64,000 nucleotides of DNA, taken from Pseudoalteromonas sp. CO133X. Lineage in GTDB: Bacteria; Pseudomonadota; Gammaproteobacteria; Enterobacterales; Alteromonadaceae. Numbering within the stretch: the first letter of the stretch is position 1; each line of letters begins with the position of its first letter. The stretch lies in the NCBI GenBank assembly GCA_004208945.1, contig SGPE01000030.1:186001-250000 (forward strand). The letters run 5' to 3'. The notes beneath the pieces are model-generated. The model did not search any database. It saw nothing but the letters and a program-made list of their open reading frames with translations, and was not told the origin of the DNA. Both the position numbers and the translations under genes were made by a program. Shown piece after piece: positions 1 to 8,142 of the stretch.

Positions 1-1
1 T

Positions 2-1369
2 CCAGGTGCAAATGGTTATATCGATAATACAACCCTTTTAGGAGAACCTAATTGGAATACTTATGATAGAACAATTTGGTCAATAGGCTGGTTGTTAGAT
101 CATGAAATAACTCCTAATTGGCGCCTTGAACAAAGTGCACGTGTGACAGATGTCGAATCGCTCTATAAGGTTACTGTAGGCTTTGGAGTACGAGGCCAAA
201 GTGTTGAGAATGTGAATACGCTTATTAATGGACGTATCTTAAAAAGGCGAGCGGTACAAGGCGATGGTGCATCAAAAGCGGTAACCGTTGACACTAGGCT
301 TAGTGGTTCTATTCGAATGGGGGCTGTAAAGCACAATGTATTATTTGGAGCTGATTATCAAAAAACAGATTGGAATTTTTACCGCCAAATGGCAAGAGTA
401 GCACCCGAAGAAATCCAAATCGATATTTATGATCCCGAATACACATACTTTGATTTTGAAAATGTGCTATTTGACCAAATGAATACCGCAGAAATCGACA
501 AACAATTTGGTTTTTACTTACAAGATCAGATACATTACAAAAAATGGCGATTAACATTGGGAGCACGTTATGATGGATTCTCAATCGACTCGACTAACCT
601 ACTAAATAATACTCACTCTGAAATAAAAGATAACTCCTTCACTGCACGTACAGGCCTTACTTACGTGTTTGATTCTGGCTTTGTACCTTTCATAAGCTAT
701 TCTGAATCTTTTCAACCAGCCACTGGCACAGACCGTAACGGTCAAAACTTTGATCCGACAAAGGGAAAACAGTGGGAAATGGGTATGAAATATGAGCCAA
801 AGTCATTTTCAGGCATGATATCAGCCTCTATTTTTGATCTACGCCAAGAAAATATCCTTACCTCAGATCCACTTAATGAGTCTCATGAAACCTATATGGT
901 ACAAAGTGGTGAAGTGAAGGTAAAAGGCCTGGAATTAGAAGGTCGTATTACACCATTCAACGGGCTCAGTGTAATCGGTGCAACAACTTACTTTGACTCA
1001 AGTATCACAGAAAATAATGATGGTAATAAGGGGAATCAGATGATCCGAGTGCCTAATTGGATGGCCTCATTGTGGTTAGACTATACTCTATTAGAGGGTA
1101 AGGCCGATGGTCTGAGTATAGCCTTGGGCGGACGCTATATTGGGCAAACGTATGGCGATATAGCTAACTCTCTAGATATTCCTTCTTACGCTTTAATTGA
1201 TGCAGCTTTACGCTACGATTTAGGATGGATAAATGACTACCGTGTGCAATTTTCGCTGAATGCATCTAACTTACAGGATAAACGCTATGTTGCAAGCTGT
1301 ACGGCGTTAACCGCATGTTATTACGGCTCAGGTAGGAAGCTTACAGCTTCGGTCACAATTAATTGGTAA
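2..1369 (+). CDS. TonB-dependent siderophore receptor, C-terminal part (5' truncated by window)
   Basis: The reading frame is open from base 2, so the gene starts before the window and what is visible is about 455 residues of outer-membrane beta-barrel. It resembles the FhuA/FoxA group of ferric-siderophore receptors. The barrel has the typical alternating strands, a late 'KGLELEGRITPF' strand, a 'NLQDKRYVASC' segment with a nearby second Cys, and the family ending 'YYGSGRKL...INW' with a C-terminal aromatic residue used for outer-membrane insertion. The plug domain and TonB box lie outside the window. The ferric ligand cannot be told. No gene follows on this strand before the minus-strand transporter, so it ends its transcription unit. 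Confidence 0.9.
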   Translation, partial: PGANGYIDNTTLLGEPNWNTYDRTIWSIGWLLDHEITPNWRLEQSARVTDVESLYKVTVGFGVRGQSVENVNTLINGRILKRRAVQGDGASKAVTVDTRLSGSIRMGAVKHNVLFGADYQKTDWNFYRQMARVAPEEIQIDIYDPEYTYFDFENVLFDQMNTAEIDKQFGFYLQDQIHYKKWRLTLGARYDGFSIDSTNLLNNTHSEIKDNSFTARTGLTYVFDSGFVPFISYSESFQPATGTDRNGQNFDPTKGKQWEMGMKYEPKSFSGMISASIFDLRQENILTSDPLNESHETYMVQSGEVKVKGLELEGRITPFNGLSVIGATTYFDSSITENNDGNKGNQMIRVPNWMASLWLDYTLLEGKADGLSIALGGRYIGQTYGDIANSLDIPSYALIDAALRYDLGWINDYRVQFSLNASNLQDKRYVASCTALTACYYGSGRKLTASVTINW

Positions 1370-1496
1370 AGCTTAATATTAGAGGCTAGATATCTAATCT
1401 AGCTTCTAACTTTCATTATTATTTACCCAAGCAATATTATATTTTCAAAAATCTCAGCGAAACCTCAACTGAATAAGAACCTCAATACTTCTCGCA

Positions 1497-2402
1497 TCAG
1501 CTTCGATTGCGATGGGTTTGCATTAAGCAGGCTGCAACAATAAAACTGATGCCAAGCAATTGCTGGCCATTTACAGGGTTGTTTAAAACCATAAGTTGTA
1601 ACAAGTAAGAAAATACCACTGAAGTATAAATTAAGGGAGCAAGTTCAGAGCCTGTTGATACAAGCTTATAGGCTGTACTTCTGAAATACTGTGTTGCACT
1701 ACTAAAAGTCGCCATTAAGACCAGTAAGCCAACAATCACCCATGTAGTTTTATTACTAAAAATATCTTCAGGCACAGCAAAATCAAATATCAATTCGTTC
1801 GCTATTACAGGTAAAGCAAATAACACAATACTGAGTAATGCGGCCATCAAGAAACAAAGTCCATTAGCAACTAAAATAGGTGTTTTCTCTTTGCTTATCT
1901 GAAATAAACATACTTGTGAACACGCATTAAAAAAGCCTGCAGCCAAGCCTATCAGTAGCTCCCAGCGTAATAAAAACCCTTGCTCGGTCATACTTTGAAT
2001 GATCAACCCTATCATCATTAACAACAAAGTCGGCACGACAAATAAGTCGATTTCTCGCTTGAAAATTAAGTATTCGAGTAAGGGAATAAACAAAGGCCCT
2101 GTGCTAAAAAGTACCACAGCCTCGATTAGCGTAAGTTTGTAAAGCGCCAAAATAAAAAAACCTTGGCACAAGGTGATAAAAACAGCGCGTAGCATCACAT
2201 TTTTTAATGCAGAAAAACTAACATAATGCCAAAACCGTGCTCGCGCTGTTGCTAACATTAAACAACCAGGTAAGAGCAACCTTAAGAATAACAGTAAAAT
2301 AATTGGCAGCATGGGGGTTAACAGCTGGGTAACCAGTCCATTCAGTGCTAGAGTGAGGGTAGATAGCAGCATTAACGCACTAGAGCGGTGACTAATATTC
2401 AT
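1497..2402 (-). CDS. EamA/DMT-family inner-membrane transporter
   Basis: This 301-residue protein is almost entirely hydrophobic, with about ten predicted membrane segments arranged as two EamA repeats (roughly residues 8-135 and 150-295). That is the usual size and fold of drug/metabolite transporters that export amino acids, metabolites or drugs. The substrate cannot be read from the sequence. It is divergent from the LysR gene at 2504, with about 100 bp between the two starts. This layout commonly means the LysR protein controls the transporter, but that is an inference. Confidence 0.85.
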   Translation of the reverse strand: MNISHRSSALMLLSTLTLALNGLVTQLLTPMLPIILLLFLRLLLPGCLMLATARARFWHYVSFSALKNVMLRAVFITLCQGFFILALYKLTLIEAVVLFSTGPLFIPLLEYLIFKREIDLFVVPTLLLMMIGLIIQSMTEQGFLLRWELLIGLAAGFFNACSQVCLFQISKEKTPILVANGLCFLMAALLSIVLFALPVIANELIFDFAVPEDIFSNKTTWVIVGLLVLMATFSSATQYFRSTAYKLVSTGSELAPLIYTSVVFSYLLQLMVLNNPVNGQQLLGISFIVAACLMQTHRNRS

Positions 2403-2503
2403 TTACATTGTTTATAAAGCGAGTAGATGACACTAACGATACGCTCTGCTGAAATTATAAAAAAGCGAATAAAACCGCATTAATATGTAAGAAAAACTAA
2501 CAT

Positions 2504-3403
2504 ATGAAACACAATATCCCGCTCAAATCCTTATACAGTTTCATTGCTGTTGCAGAGACTGGCAGCATGGTTAAAGCCGCAGATTCAATTCACGTTAGTC
2601 ACTCGGCTATCAGCCAAGCAATCAAGTCTCTTGAACAACAGCTTGAGGTAAAACTATTCGATAGAGTTGGCAGACAAGTGTATTTAAATGATGCTGGAAA
2701 ACTATATTATCAGCGCGTTTTGCCCGCCGTTCAGGCCATCATTTCGGCAAGCGAAGAAGTTAAAAATAAAGACAAAGATCATCATTCAATTTCACTCAAC
2801 ATGGTGAATTCTTTGGCATTACATTGGTGGATACCACGAGTTGATAAGCTACAAAATTGCTATGCTGAGCTAGATATTCGCTTATCAAACTTTGTTGGTG
2901 ATGTTGATCTCGAAAGGCGCAACATCGACATGGCTATTTTTCAGGGCGATCTGCAAAATTGGCAAAAGTACCACTGTGAGAAGTTAGCAGATGATGAACT
3001 TGTTTTAGTTTGCAGCCCTACCTTAATAAAGTCAGAACCTACAAACAACATCAATGAACTATTAAACCGCTTTCCAGCCATTCAGGTACTCAATGCCCGC
3101 AGAAATAATAACTGGCAGATTTGGGCTGAGTATAACCACATTGCCTGCCCTAAAGCACAAAAAAACCGTTCTTTTGAAACCACAGCTCAAGCATTGCAAG
3201 CTGTAACGAGAGAACTTGGCCTACTGGTTACCCATAAGCAATTTGTTTTAGAAAAGCTCGAATACGGCGAATTAGTGCAGCTAGGCAGTGCAGTAATCCA
3301 TCCGCAGCAGTCATTTTTCTATGCCTGCAAAGCTGACAAATTAAAACATACTAGCATTCAACAATTGATCGCATGGCTTAAAAGTGAGTTTGTAGCAAGT
3401 TAG
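2504..3403 (+). CDS. LysR-family transcriptional regulator
   Basis: The 299-residue protein has an N-terminal winged helix-turn-helix (residues about 5-64, with 'AVAETGSMVKAADSIHVSHS' and 'AISQAIKSLEQQLEVKLFDR') and a LysR substrate-binding domain (about 90-295). The HTH resembles the GcvA-like subgroup ('HVSHSAISQAIKSLE'). It is divergent from the DMT exporter at 1497-2402, and the roughly 100 bp between them should hold its operator and both promoters. The natural regulator-exporter pairing is inferred from this layout. The inducer is unknown. Confidence 0.92.
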   Translation: MKHNIPLKSLYSFIAVAETGSMVKAADSIHVSHSAISQAIKSLEQQLEVKLFDRVGRQVYLNDAGKLYYQRVLPAVQAIISASEEVKNKDKDHHSISLNMVNSLALHWWIPRVDKLQNCYAELDIRLSNFVGDVDLERRNIDMAIFQGDLQNWQKYHCEKLADDELVLVCSPTLIKSEPTNNINELLNRFPAIQVLNARRNNNWQIWAEYNHIACPKAQKNRSFETTAQALQAVTRELGLLVTHKQFVLEKLEYGELVQLGSAVIHPQQSFFYACKADKLKHTSIQQLIAWLKSEFVAS

Positions 3404-3605
3404 CAAAGTTGTAGTAACGATTTTATATCGCGTAGAATTAATTACTTTTACACTGAATAATTTGTCTAGCTCCAGCAATAAAGGCCAATTAAAAACTATC
3501 TTCTTTAAAGCTAGTTATATGCCAAAACGTGATTAGCTTAACTTATCTTTATACTCACACATGCCTTTTAAAGCATGGTCGATTAAGGCTTTTATGTCCG
3601 TCAGC

Positions 3606-3896
3606 TCAGCTGATTTTGGCGTCTATTTCTTTACTTTTTTCAATCAATTTGGCGGCCATAGCCTGCTGAGTTAAATTGTTTTTGCCAAGTAGCTGCGTGA
3701 GTTCTTTGATCTCTTTTAAAGTGAAACCTAGGTTTTTAGCCATTGTGATCATGTTGAGCTGCTCAACTGTTTTCTCACTATAAATGCGATAGCCATTCAC
3801 ATCTCTTGAAGGTGGTGGGATCAACTGCTCTTTTTCATAAAAACGAATGGTGTCTTTTGTGAGGCCGGTTAATTGCGTGACTTGCTTGGTTTTCAT
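3606..3896 (-). CDS. MerR-family transcriptional regulator (small)
   Basis: A 96-residue protein starting at 'MKTKQVTQLTGL' is preferred over an in-frame start 15 codons upstream, because MerR HTH domains begin this way and the longer start would run through the divergent promoter. It has the MerR winged helix ('TKDTIRFYEKEQLIPPPSRD', 'GYRIYSEKTVEQLN') followed by only a short helix ('LIEKSKEIDAKIS'), and there are no cysteines for metal sensing. It is divergent from the hydrolase operon starting at 3971, whose promoter carries a MerR-type dyad in a 20-bp spacer. It is therefore probably the direct activator/repressor of that operon. Confidence 0.88.
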   Translation of the reverse strand: MKTKQVTQLTGLTKDTIRFYEKEQLIPPPSRDVNGYRIYSEKTVEQLNMITMAKNLGFTLKEIKELTQLLGKNNLTQQAMAAKLIEKSKEIDAKIS

Positions 3897-3906
3897 AAAA
3901 ATACGC

Positions 3907-3938
3907 TTGACTATAGAGTAAGCTCCACAGTTTATGCT
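3907..3938 (+). promoter_or_regulatory. MerR-type promoter with 20-bp spacer and internal dyad
   Basis: A -35 box TTGACT (3907-3912) and a -10 box TATGCT (3933-3938) are separated by 20 bp, longer than the optimal 17 bp. The spacer contains an imperfect inverted repeat, CTATAGAGT (3911-3919) and GCTCCACAG (3922-3930), matching at 6 of 9 pairs. A long spacer filled by a dyad is the hallmark of promoters untwisted by MerR-family activators. The promoter points at the hydrolase gene at 3971 and lies just upstream of the divergent merR-like start. Confidence 0.65.
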
Positions 3939-3970
3939 CAACTCATTCTTCTATCAATACTAATAAAAAA

Positions 3971-4855
3971 ATGAATACATCGATTAGTGTTACAACAGCC
4001 GATAACGTCACTTTAAATGGCACTCATTTTGCGACCAACAACCCTAAAGCAACGGTGCTATTAAACCCAGGTACAGCAACAAAAACCACCTACTATTTAC
4101 CGTTTGCGGAGTTCTTAGTCAGCCAAGGTTTCGATGTGGTTGTTTGGAATTACCGTGGCTTTTGCGAATCGAAAACAAGCCAGTTAAAAGGCTGTAGTTA
4201 TCAATATTCAGACATTGGCCGCTTTGATATACCAGCCATGATTGATAAAGCTAAAAGCATCAACCCAACTCTGCCACTTTATTGCGTTGGTCATAGTGCT
4301 GGCGGTCAGCAAATAGGTTTAGCTGCCAATTACCAAAAGCTTGATGCTCTTGTTGCTGTTGCTGTTTCTGCTGGATACTTTGGTTATATGCCAACCGGTT
4401 ACCGTATTAAAGCTAACTTCTTCTTTCGTTTATTTTCACCGATTACGGGGGCATTATTTAAATACGTGCCCGCAAAAAAAATGAATTTTATGGAAGACTT
4501 ACCCGTTGGCTTTACGCGTGAATGGTCAGCGTGGTGTAGAGAAAAGCAGTTGTTTTTCTCGAATAAATTTTACGGTAAATCGATTGCCGAAGGTACCTAT
4601 AAAAACTTTGATATTCCTACCTATGTCTTTACCGCTGACGATGATGAAATCTGTACCGAGCAAAACGTGCATAACTTTTGGCGCAATGTAACCAGCAAAC
4701 ACCCAATTGCTTTTAAGCGTTATCAATCTGCACAATTACCCGCTAAAAAAGTAGGCCACTTTGGCTATTTCAGAAAACATAATCAAGCAATTTGGCATGA
4801 CATATTAACCGCGTTAAATAAGACTCATAATGCAAAACAAAGCAGTGCTATTTAA
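3971..4855 (+). CDS. Alpha/beta-hydrolase family protein (lipase/esterase-like)
   Basis: This 294-residue alpha/beta hydrolase has the oxyanion segment 'LLNPGTATKTTYY', the nucleophile elbow GHSAGG (about residues 113-118), an aspartate near 'FTADDDEIC' and a late histidine in 'KKVGHFGYF'. Together these form a plausible Ser-Asp-His triad. It resembles cytoplasmic 'serine aminopeptidase S33'-like hydrolases and YheT/YfhR types; no signal peptide is visible. The gene overlaps the next membrane-protein gene by 26 bp, so the two are co-transcribed. It lies behind the MerR-type promoter at 3907-3938. The substrate is unknown. Confidence 0.85.
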   Translation: MNTSISVTTADNVTLNGTHFATNNPKATVLLNPGTATKTTYYLPFAEFLVSQGFDVVVWNYRGFCESKTSQLKGCSYQYSDIGRFDIPAMIDKAKSINPTLPLYCVGHSAGGQQIGLAANYQKLDALVAVAVSAGYFGYMPTGYRIKANFFFRLFSPITGALFKYVPAKKMNFMEDLPVGFTREWSAWCREKQLFFSNKFYGKSIAEGTYKNFDIPTYVFTADDDEICTEQNVHNFWRNVTSKHPIAFKRYQSAQLPAKKVGHFGYFRKHNQAIWHDILTALNKTHNAKQSSAI

Positions 4856-5231
4856 ACAACACGTTCGTTTACTCTTTATTGTGCTAGCGAACTTTCTCGC
4901 TAGTATTTTACATTATGTGCACAATATTATGTATTTTGAGCACTATCCTGAACCTGACTGGCTTGCAGCAAACGTGGTCGACTACTTTTGGTTTATCATG
5001 ACTTTTGTTGGCTTATATGCGCTGCTCTGTTTAGCTAAGCAACGCATTAAACACGCCATGTGGCTGCTCTATCTTTATGCTGTGATGAACATGTTATCGG
5101 TACTGCATTATGCGGTTGATAGCGATAACGTTATGACAACCGCAATGCATGTATTAATTTGGCTAGAAACCGTTGTTGCTATTTGGCTCATTGTTTTCGT
5201 TGCAAAAACACGCTTAGCAATAACCAACTAG
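4830..5231 (+). CDS. Small four-helix inner-membrane protein
   Basis: The 133-residue hydrophobic protein has four predicted membrane helices (about residues 9-32, 47-67, 75-95 and 103-127). Short polar loops contain several histidines ('LHYVHNIMYFEHYPEPDW', 'LHYAVDS'). I do not recognise a named family. It overlaps the preceding hydrolase gene by 26 bp in another frame, so it is translationally coupled to it and shares the MerR-type promoter. It may help the hydrolase act on a membrane or lipid substrate, but that is speculation. Confidence 0.75.
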   Translation: MQNKAVLFKQHVRLLFIVLANFLASILHYVHNIMYFEHYPEPDWLAANVVDYFWFIMTFVGLYALLCLAKQRIKHAMWLLYLYAVMNMLSVLHYAVDSDNVMTTAMHVLIWLETVVAIWLIVFVAKTRLAITN

Positions 5232-5234
5232 CGG

Positions 5235-6275
5235 TCACTCTTGAGTCTTTTTAATTGACCTATTTTGCTTTTGAACAGTATTAACCATTTTTGAAAACGC
5301 GCGCTGCTTGGCGCGCTTTTCAGCCATGGTGGAATTGTTGTGCTCATTTTCAGCTAACAACTTACGGTAATTTTCTAAGCGTCTTGTTGATAATGAGCTC
5401 ATTTCAATTGCTTTAATAACAGCGCAGCCCGGCTCTGTTTGGTGTTGGCAATCTTTAAATCGACAGGTACTTGCGAGTAGCTCAACATCTTCAAATGCAC
5501 GTTCAATACCTTGCTTTGAATCACTTAATTGCAATTCTCGCATACCCGGTGTGTCCATCAATAACGCACCATTAGGCAACCCTTTAATCGGTCTAAAGGT
5601 TGTTGTATGGCGGCCTTTGCTATCTTGTTCACGAATACCTGCTGTTTTTAATTCATCGGAACCAAGTAGTGCATTAACAATGGTCGATTTACCTACTCCA
5701 GATGAGCCCATAAATGCGAGCGTTTGCCCCTTTCGACAATAAGGTGTAAGTAAGTCACAGCCCTCTTCTTTTAACGCATTAATAGCAATAACACTCAAAA
5801 GAGAGTCGAGGTTTTGCACTTGCTGACAGTACTTTTCAACGTCTGGGCAAGTATCAGCTTTAGTTAACACTACCACAGGCTCAATGTGGGCATTTTTAAC
5901 CAAGGCTAAATATCGCTCTATCCTATTTAAGCTAAAGTCATCATTAAGCGATGTAACAATAAACACGGTATCAATATTCGCTGCGATTAATTGAAACTCA
6001 TGTTTAGAGCCTGCTGCCTTGCGCTTAATGATTGAAGCTCTTTCTAGTACCCGTAAAATACGCGAATCATCAAATACCACCCAGTCACCTACACAAATTT
6101 GTTCAAGACTCGGTGTTAAAGCAAATCGCACCGTGCCCTGCTCGCCAAGCAATACGACCTCTGTTTTGTGATGCTCAACAACACGCCCTAAATGGCCGTT
6201 TTCTAGCTCACCTAAACTCAACTGTTGTTGAAAGAAAGGTCGCATGCCTAATTCTATCAGTGATAGTGTTTGCAT
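5235..6275 (-). CDS. rsgA: Ribosome small-subunit-dependent GTPase A (RsgA/YjeQ family)
   Basis: RsgA is a circularly permuted GTPase that helps mature the 30S subunit. The order of motifs shows the permutation: an N-terminal OB-fold, G4 'TKAD', then G1 'GSSGVGKST', G3 'DTPGMREL', and a C-terminal zinc-knuckle (Cys-x4-Cys-x-His-x5-Cys, 'CRFKDCQHQTEPGC'). The ATG at 6275 is preferred; a TTG four codons upstream lies inside the preceding gene. It is the last gene of an operon with a MerR-methyltransferase and a GNAT enzyme. That is not the usual orn/psd neighbourhood of housekeeping rsgA, so it may be a second, specialised copy. Confidence 0.9.
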   Translation of the reverse strand: MQTLSLIELGMRPFFQQQLSLGELENGHLGRVVEHHKTEVVLLGEQGTVRFALTPSLEQICVGDWVVFDDSRILRVLERASIIKRKAAGSKHEFQLIAANIDTVFIVTSLNDDFSLNRIERYLALVKNAHIEPVVVLTKADTCPDVEKYCQQVQNLDSLLSVIAINALKEEGCDLLTPYCRKGQTLAFMGSSGVGKSTIVNALLGSDELKTAGIREQDSKGRHTTTFRPIKGLPNGALLMDTPGMRELQLSDSKQGIERAFEDVELLASTCRFKDCQHQTEPGCAVIKAIEMSSLSTRRLENYRKLLAENEHNNSTMAEKRAKQRAFSKMVNTVQKQNRSIKKTQE

Positions 6276-6280
6276 AGTGT

Positions 6281-6820
6281 TTACCAAAGCTGTGGATTAT
6301 CGAGTGGTTTTAGGCAACTTGGCTTACCAGTAATTGGCAAAATTTCGTCATCTAAAACCGGTTTAGCAAGCCAACCTTTTGGGTAAGATAAGTTATGAGG
6401 TGCTTGAATAATTTCTTCACTCACAACGGAAAACCCGACTTTTCCATAAAAGTTGATATCACCATAGGTCATCACTAGGCTGACCTTTTGTTCAGATAAC
6501 TTATCGCAGCCAAATTGGATCAGCTTTTGTCCTATGCCTTGTCCCTGACAATCCGTTGCCACTGCAACAGGTGAGAGTAAAAACACCTCTTTAGCGTGCG
6601 CAAACTGTAAACGCGACAGCACAATAGCGCCCACGATCCGTTGCTCATCTGTCGCGACAAACACATATAAATCAGTTGATGGATATGGCTCAGCTAAAAA
6701 GTCAGTGACTAAACGAGCAACTTGCTCGCCTTCTTGTTTTGACTCAGACGCACTAAATGTTGCCAAGTAAAGCGCAATAATGTCGCTTTTTTGGCTCTGT
6801 TCGTAAATTGAAAAATTCAC
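6281..6820 (-). CDS. GNAT-family N-acetyltransferase
   Basis: The 179-residue protein has a GNAT fold: 'VGAIVLSRL' (beta4), 'LLSPVAVATDCQGQGIGQKLIQFG' with the acetyl-CoA pyrophosphate loop Q-x-x-G-x-G, and 'YGDINFYGKVGF' near the end. It resembles YhbS-type acetyltransferases. It overlaps the upstream MerR-methyltransferase gene by 4 bp (ATGA) and its stop lies 5 bp before the rsgA ATG, so all three genes form one operon. The acceptor may be a small molecule or a ribosomal/translation protein, given the neighbours; this is inference. Confidence 0.88.
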   Translation of the reverse strand: MNFSIYEQSQKSDIIALYLATFSASESKQEGEQVARLVTDFLAEPYPSTDLYVFVATDEQRIVGAIVLSRLQFAHAKEVFLLSPVAVATDCQGQGIGQKLIQFGCDKLSEQKVSLVMTYGDINFYGKVGFSVVSEEIIQAPHNLSYPKGWLAKPVLDDEILPITGKPSCLKPLDNPQLW

Positions 6821-7998
6821 TTAGACTCCTTAAGTTTTAAAATAAAATAGTGATAAGTAAAGTTTTGCCCAGTCTCATTTTCGTAAAGAGCAATTTCTGT
6901 TTGTATGTCTTTCACAGCTTGAGACTCACTTATCGATGGCGCTAACTCAGCAAGGCGCGTCTTAAGTGGTTGCCAATAGTTTTGCCATGCTTGCTGATCC
7001 AGCGAAAACTCCTCTATAAGCTCATAACCAAGCTCATCAAATAAGGCTGTGCGGCTTTCGATTGACTGCATATCTGGGTAATTCGCTTGCCAGTACTCTT
7101 TAACCGCCATTTCAGGCTGGCTGTTAAGCCAAACTAAATCACTGACCACAATTACCCCATCACGGCGAAGAAACGGTTTCCAGCTTGATAATGCACTTTG
7201 CATCCCCATGACATACACGCACCCTTCAGCCCAAATTACATCGAATGAATTTGCTTTAAAAGGCAGTGCAGTCATCGATGCGCAAGTCAAAGACACACGC
7301 TCAGCCAATTGCTCTTTGCGCAGTCGCTCCTGTAAATAAGCAAGTGCCGATGACTCATTATCTAAAGCTGTGATCTTGGCATCAGTTTGCTTGGCAATTA
7401 GTAATGTTGATGAGCCTTTACCGCAGCCAATTTCTAAAATTTGTTTGGCATTGTTAGGAACAGCAGCAATAGCTTTTAATGTAGCTTCTTCGCTACCAGG
7501 CCCCCATCGCTCTAATGGTTCAAAGACAGTCATGAAATCGTGCATGTAGCTTTCATGGTCACTCATATCTTTTGATAACCAACGAAGCCGCAATGCCTCT
7601 TTTTCTGTGTATCCTTGCTTTAACAACCAATTTAAATGCGCACTTGGCGCACGCTTATTCAGCTCATCATGTAAGTGTTTTTGAGAGCGTTCGCCAAGCA
7701 AACTCAGTAATAAATCTTTGGCTTGTAACTTAGCGGTAATTTCATCTTCAAGTTGTGCTAAGCGCTGTTGCAAAATAGCTTTATCTAGCTCTACATCTAA
7801 ACAGCTCTGACATTCTTTTAAGGTTAACCCCGCGCTTTGTAACTGCTGGATCAAAACCAAGCGTTGTAAATCAGCCTCGCTGTAATAGCGATAACCATTT
7901 GCAAGCCTGCGCCCCTGAATGATTTTAAGCTTCTCGTAATACAAGACAGCCGTGCGCGACAAACCAAGCTTTGCTGCTAACTCTGAAATTAAATACAT
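6817..7998 (-). CDS. MerR-family regulator fused to a SAM-dependent methyltransferase
   Basis: The 393-residue protein joins two domains. Residues 1-70 are a MerR winged helix ('LSRTAVLYYEKLKIIQGRR', 'GYRYYSEADLQRL'), followed by a coiled-coil dimerisation helix (about 70-105). From about residue 150 a class I methyltransferase begins: motif I is 'EIGCGKGSS' near 188-196, then 'ALDNES' and 'DVIWAEGCVYVMG'. MerR proteins usually end in a ligand-sensing domain. Here an enzyme takes that place, so the protein may sense and modify the same compound or respond to SAM. It is the first gene of the operon with GNAT and rsgA. Confidence 0.9.
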   Translation of the reverse strand: MYLISELAAKLGLSRTAVLYYEKLKIIQGRRLANGYRYYSEADLQRLVLIQQLQSAGLTLKECQSCLDVELDKAILQQRLAQLEDEITAKLQAKDLLLSLLGERSQKHLHDELNKRAPSAHLNWLLKQGYTEKEALRLRWLSKDMSDHESYMHDFMTVFEPLERWGPGSEEATLKAIAAVPNNAKQILEIGCGKGSSTLLIAKQTDAKITALDNESSALAYLQERLRKEQLAERVSLTCASMTALPFKANSFDVIWAEGCVYVMGMQSALSSWKPFLRRDGVIVVSDLVWLNSQPEMAVKEYWQANYPDMQSIESRTALFDELGYELIEEFSLDQQAWQNYWQPLKTRLAELAPSISESQAVKDIQTEIALYENETGQNFTYHYFILKLKESK

Positions 7999-8092
7999 GA
8001 TGAAATAGGCCTATAAGGCTTTTGAATACAATAAGTATGAAGTGTAAAGCTGTAGACAGGTCAAATATTTTTGCAAAATAGTTTAAGAAAAT

Positions 8093-8120
8093 AAGGTAAG
8101 CAAGAAAGCATGCTTACCTT
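8093..8120 (-). terminator. Rho-independent terminator after arsJ
   Basis: AAGGTAAGCA (8093-8102) and TGCTTACCTT (8111-8120) form a perfect 10-bp stem with an 8-base loop. On the minus strand it is followed by a T-rich stretch (TTATTTTCTT). It lies 23 bp beyond the arsJ stop and ends the arsenate operon. Confidence 0.75.
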
Positions 8121-8142
8121 TGTAGGACGTGTTTAGATTTAA

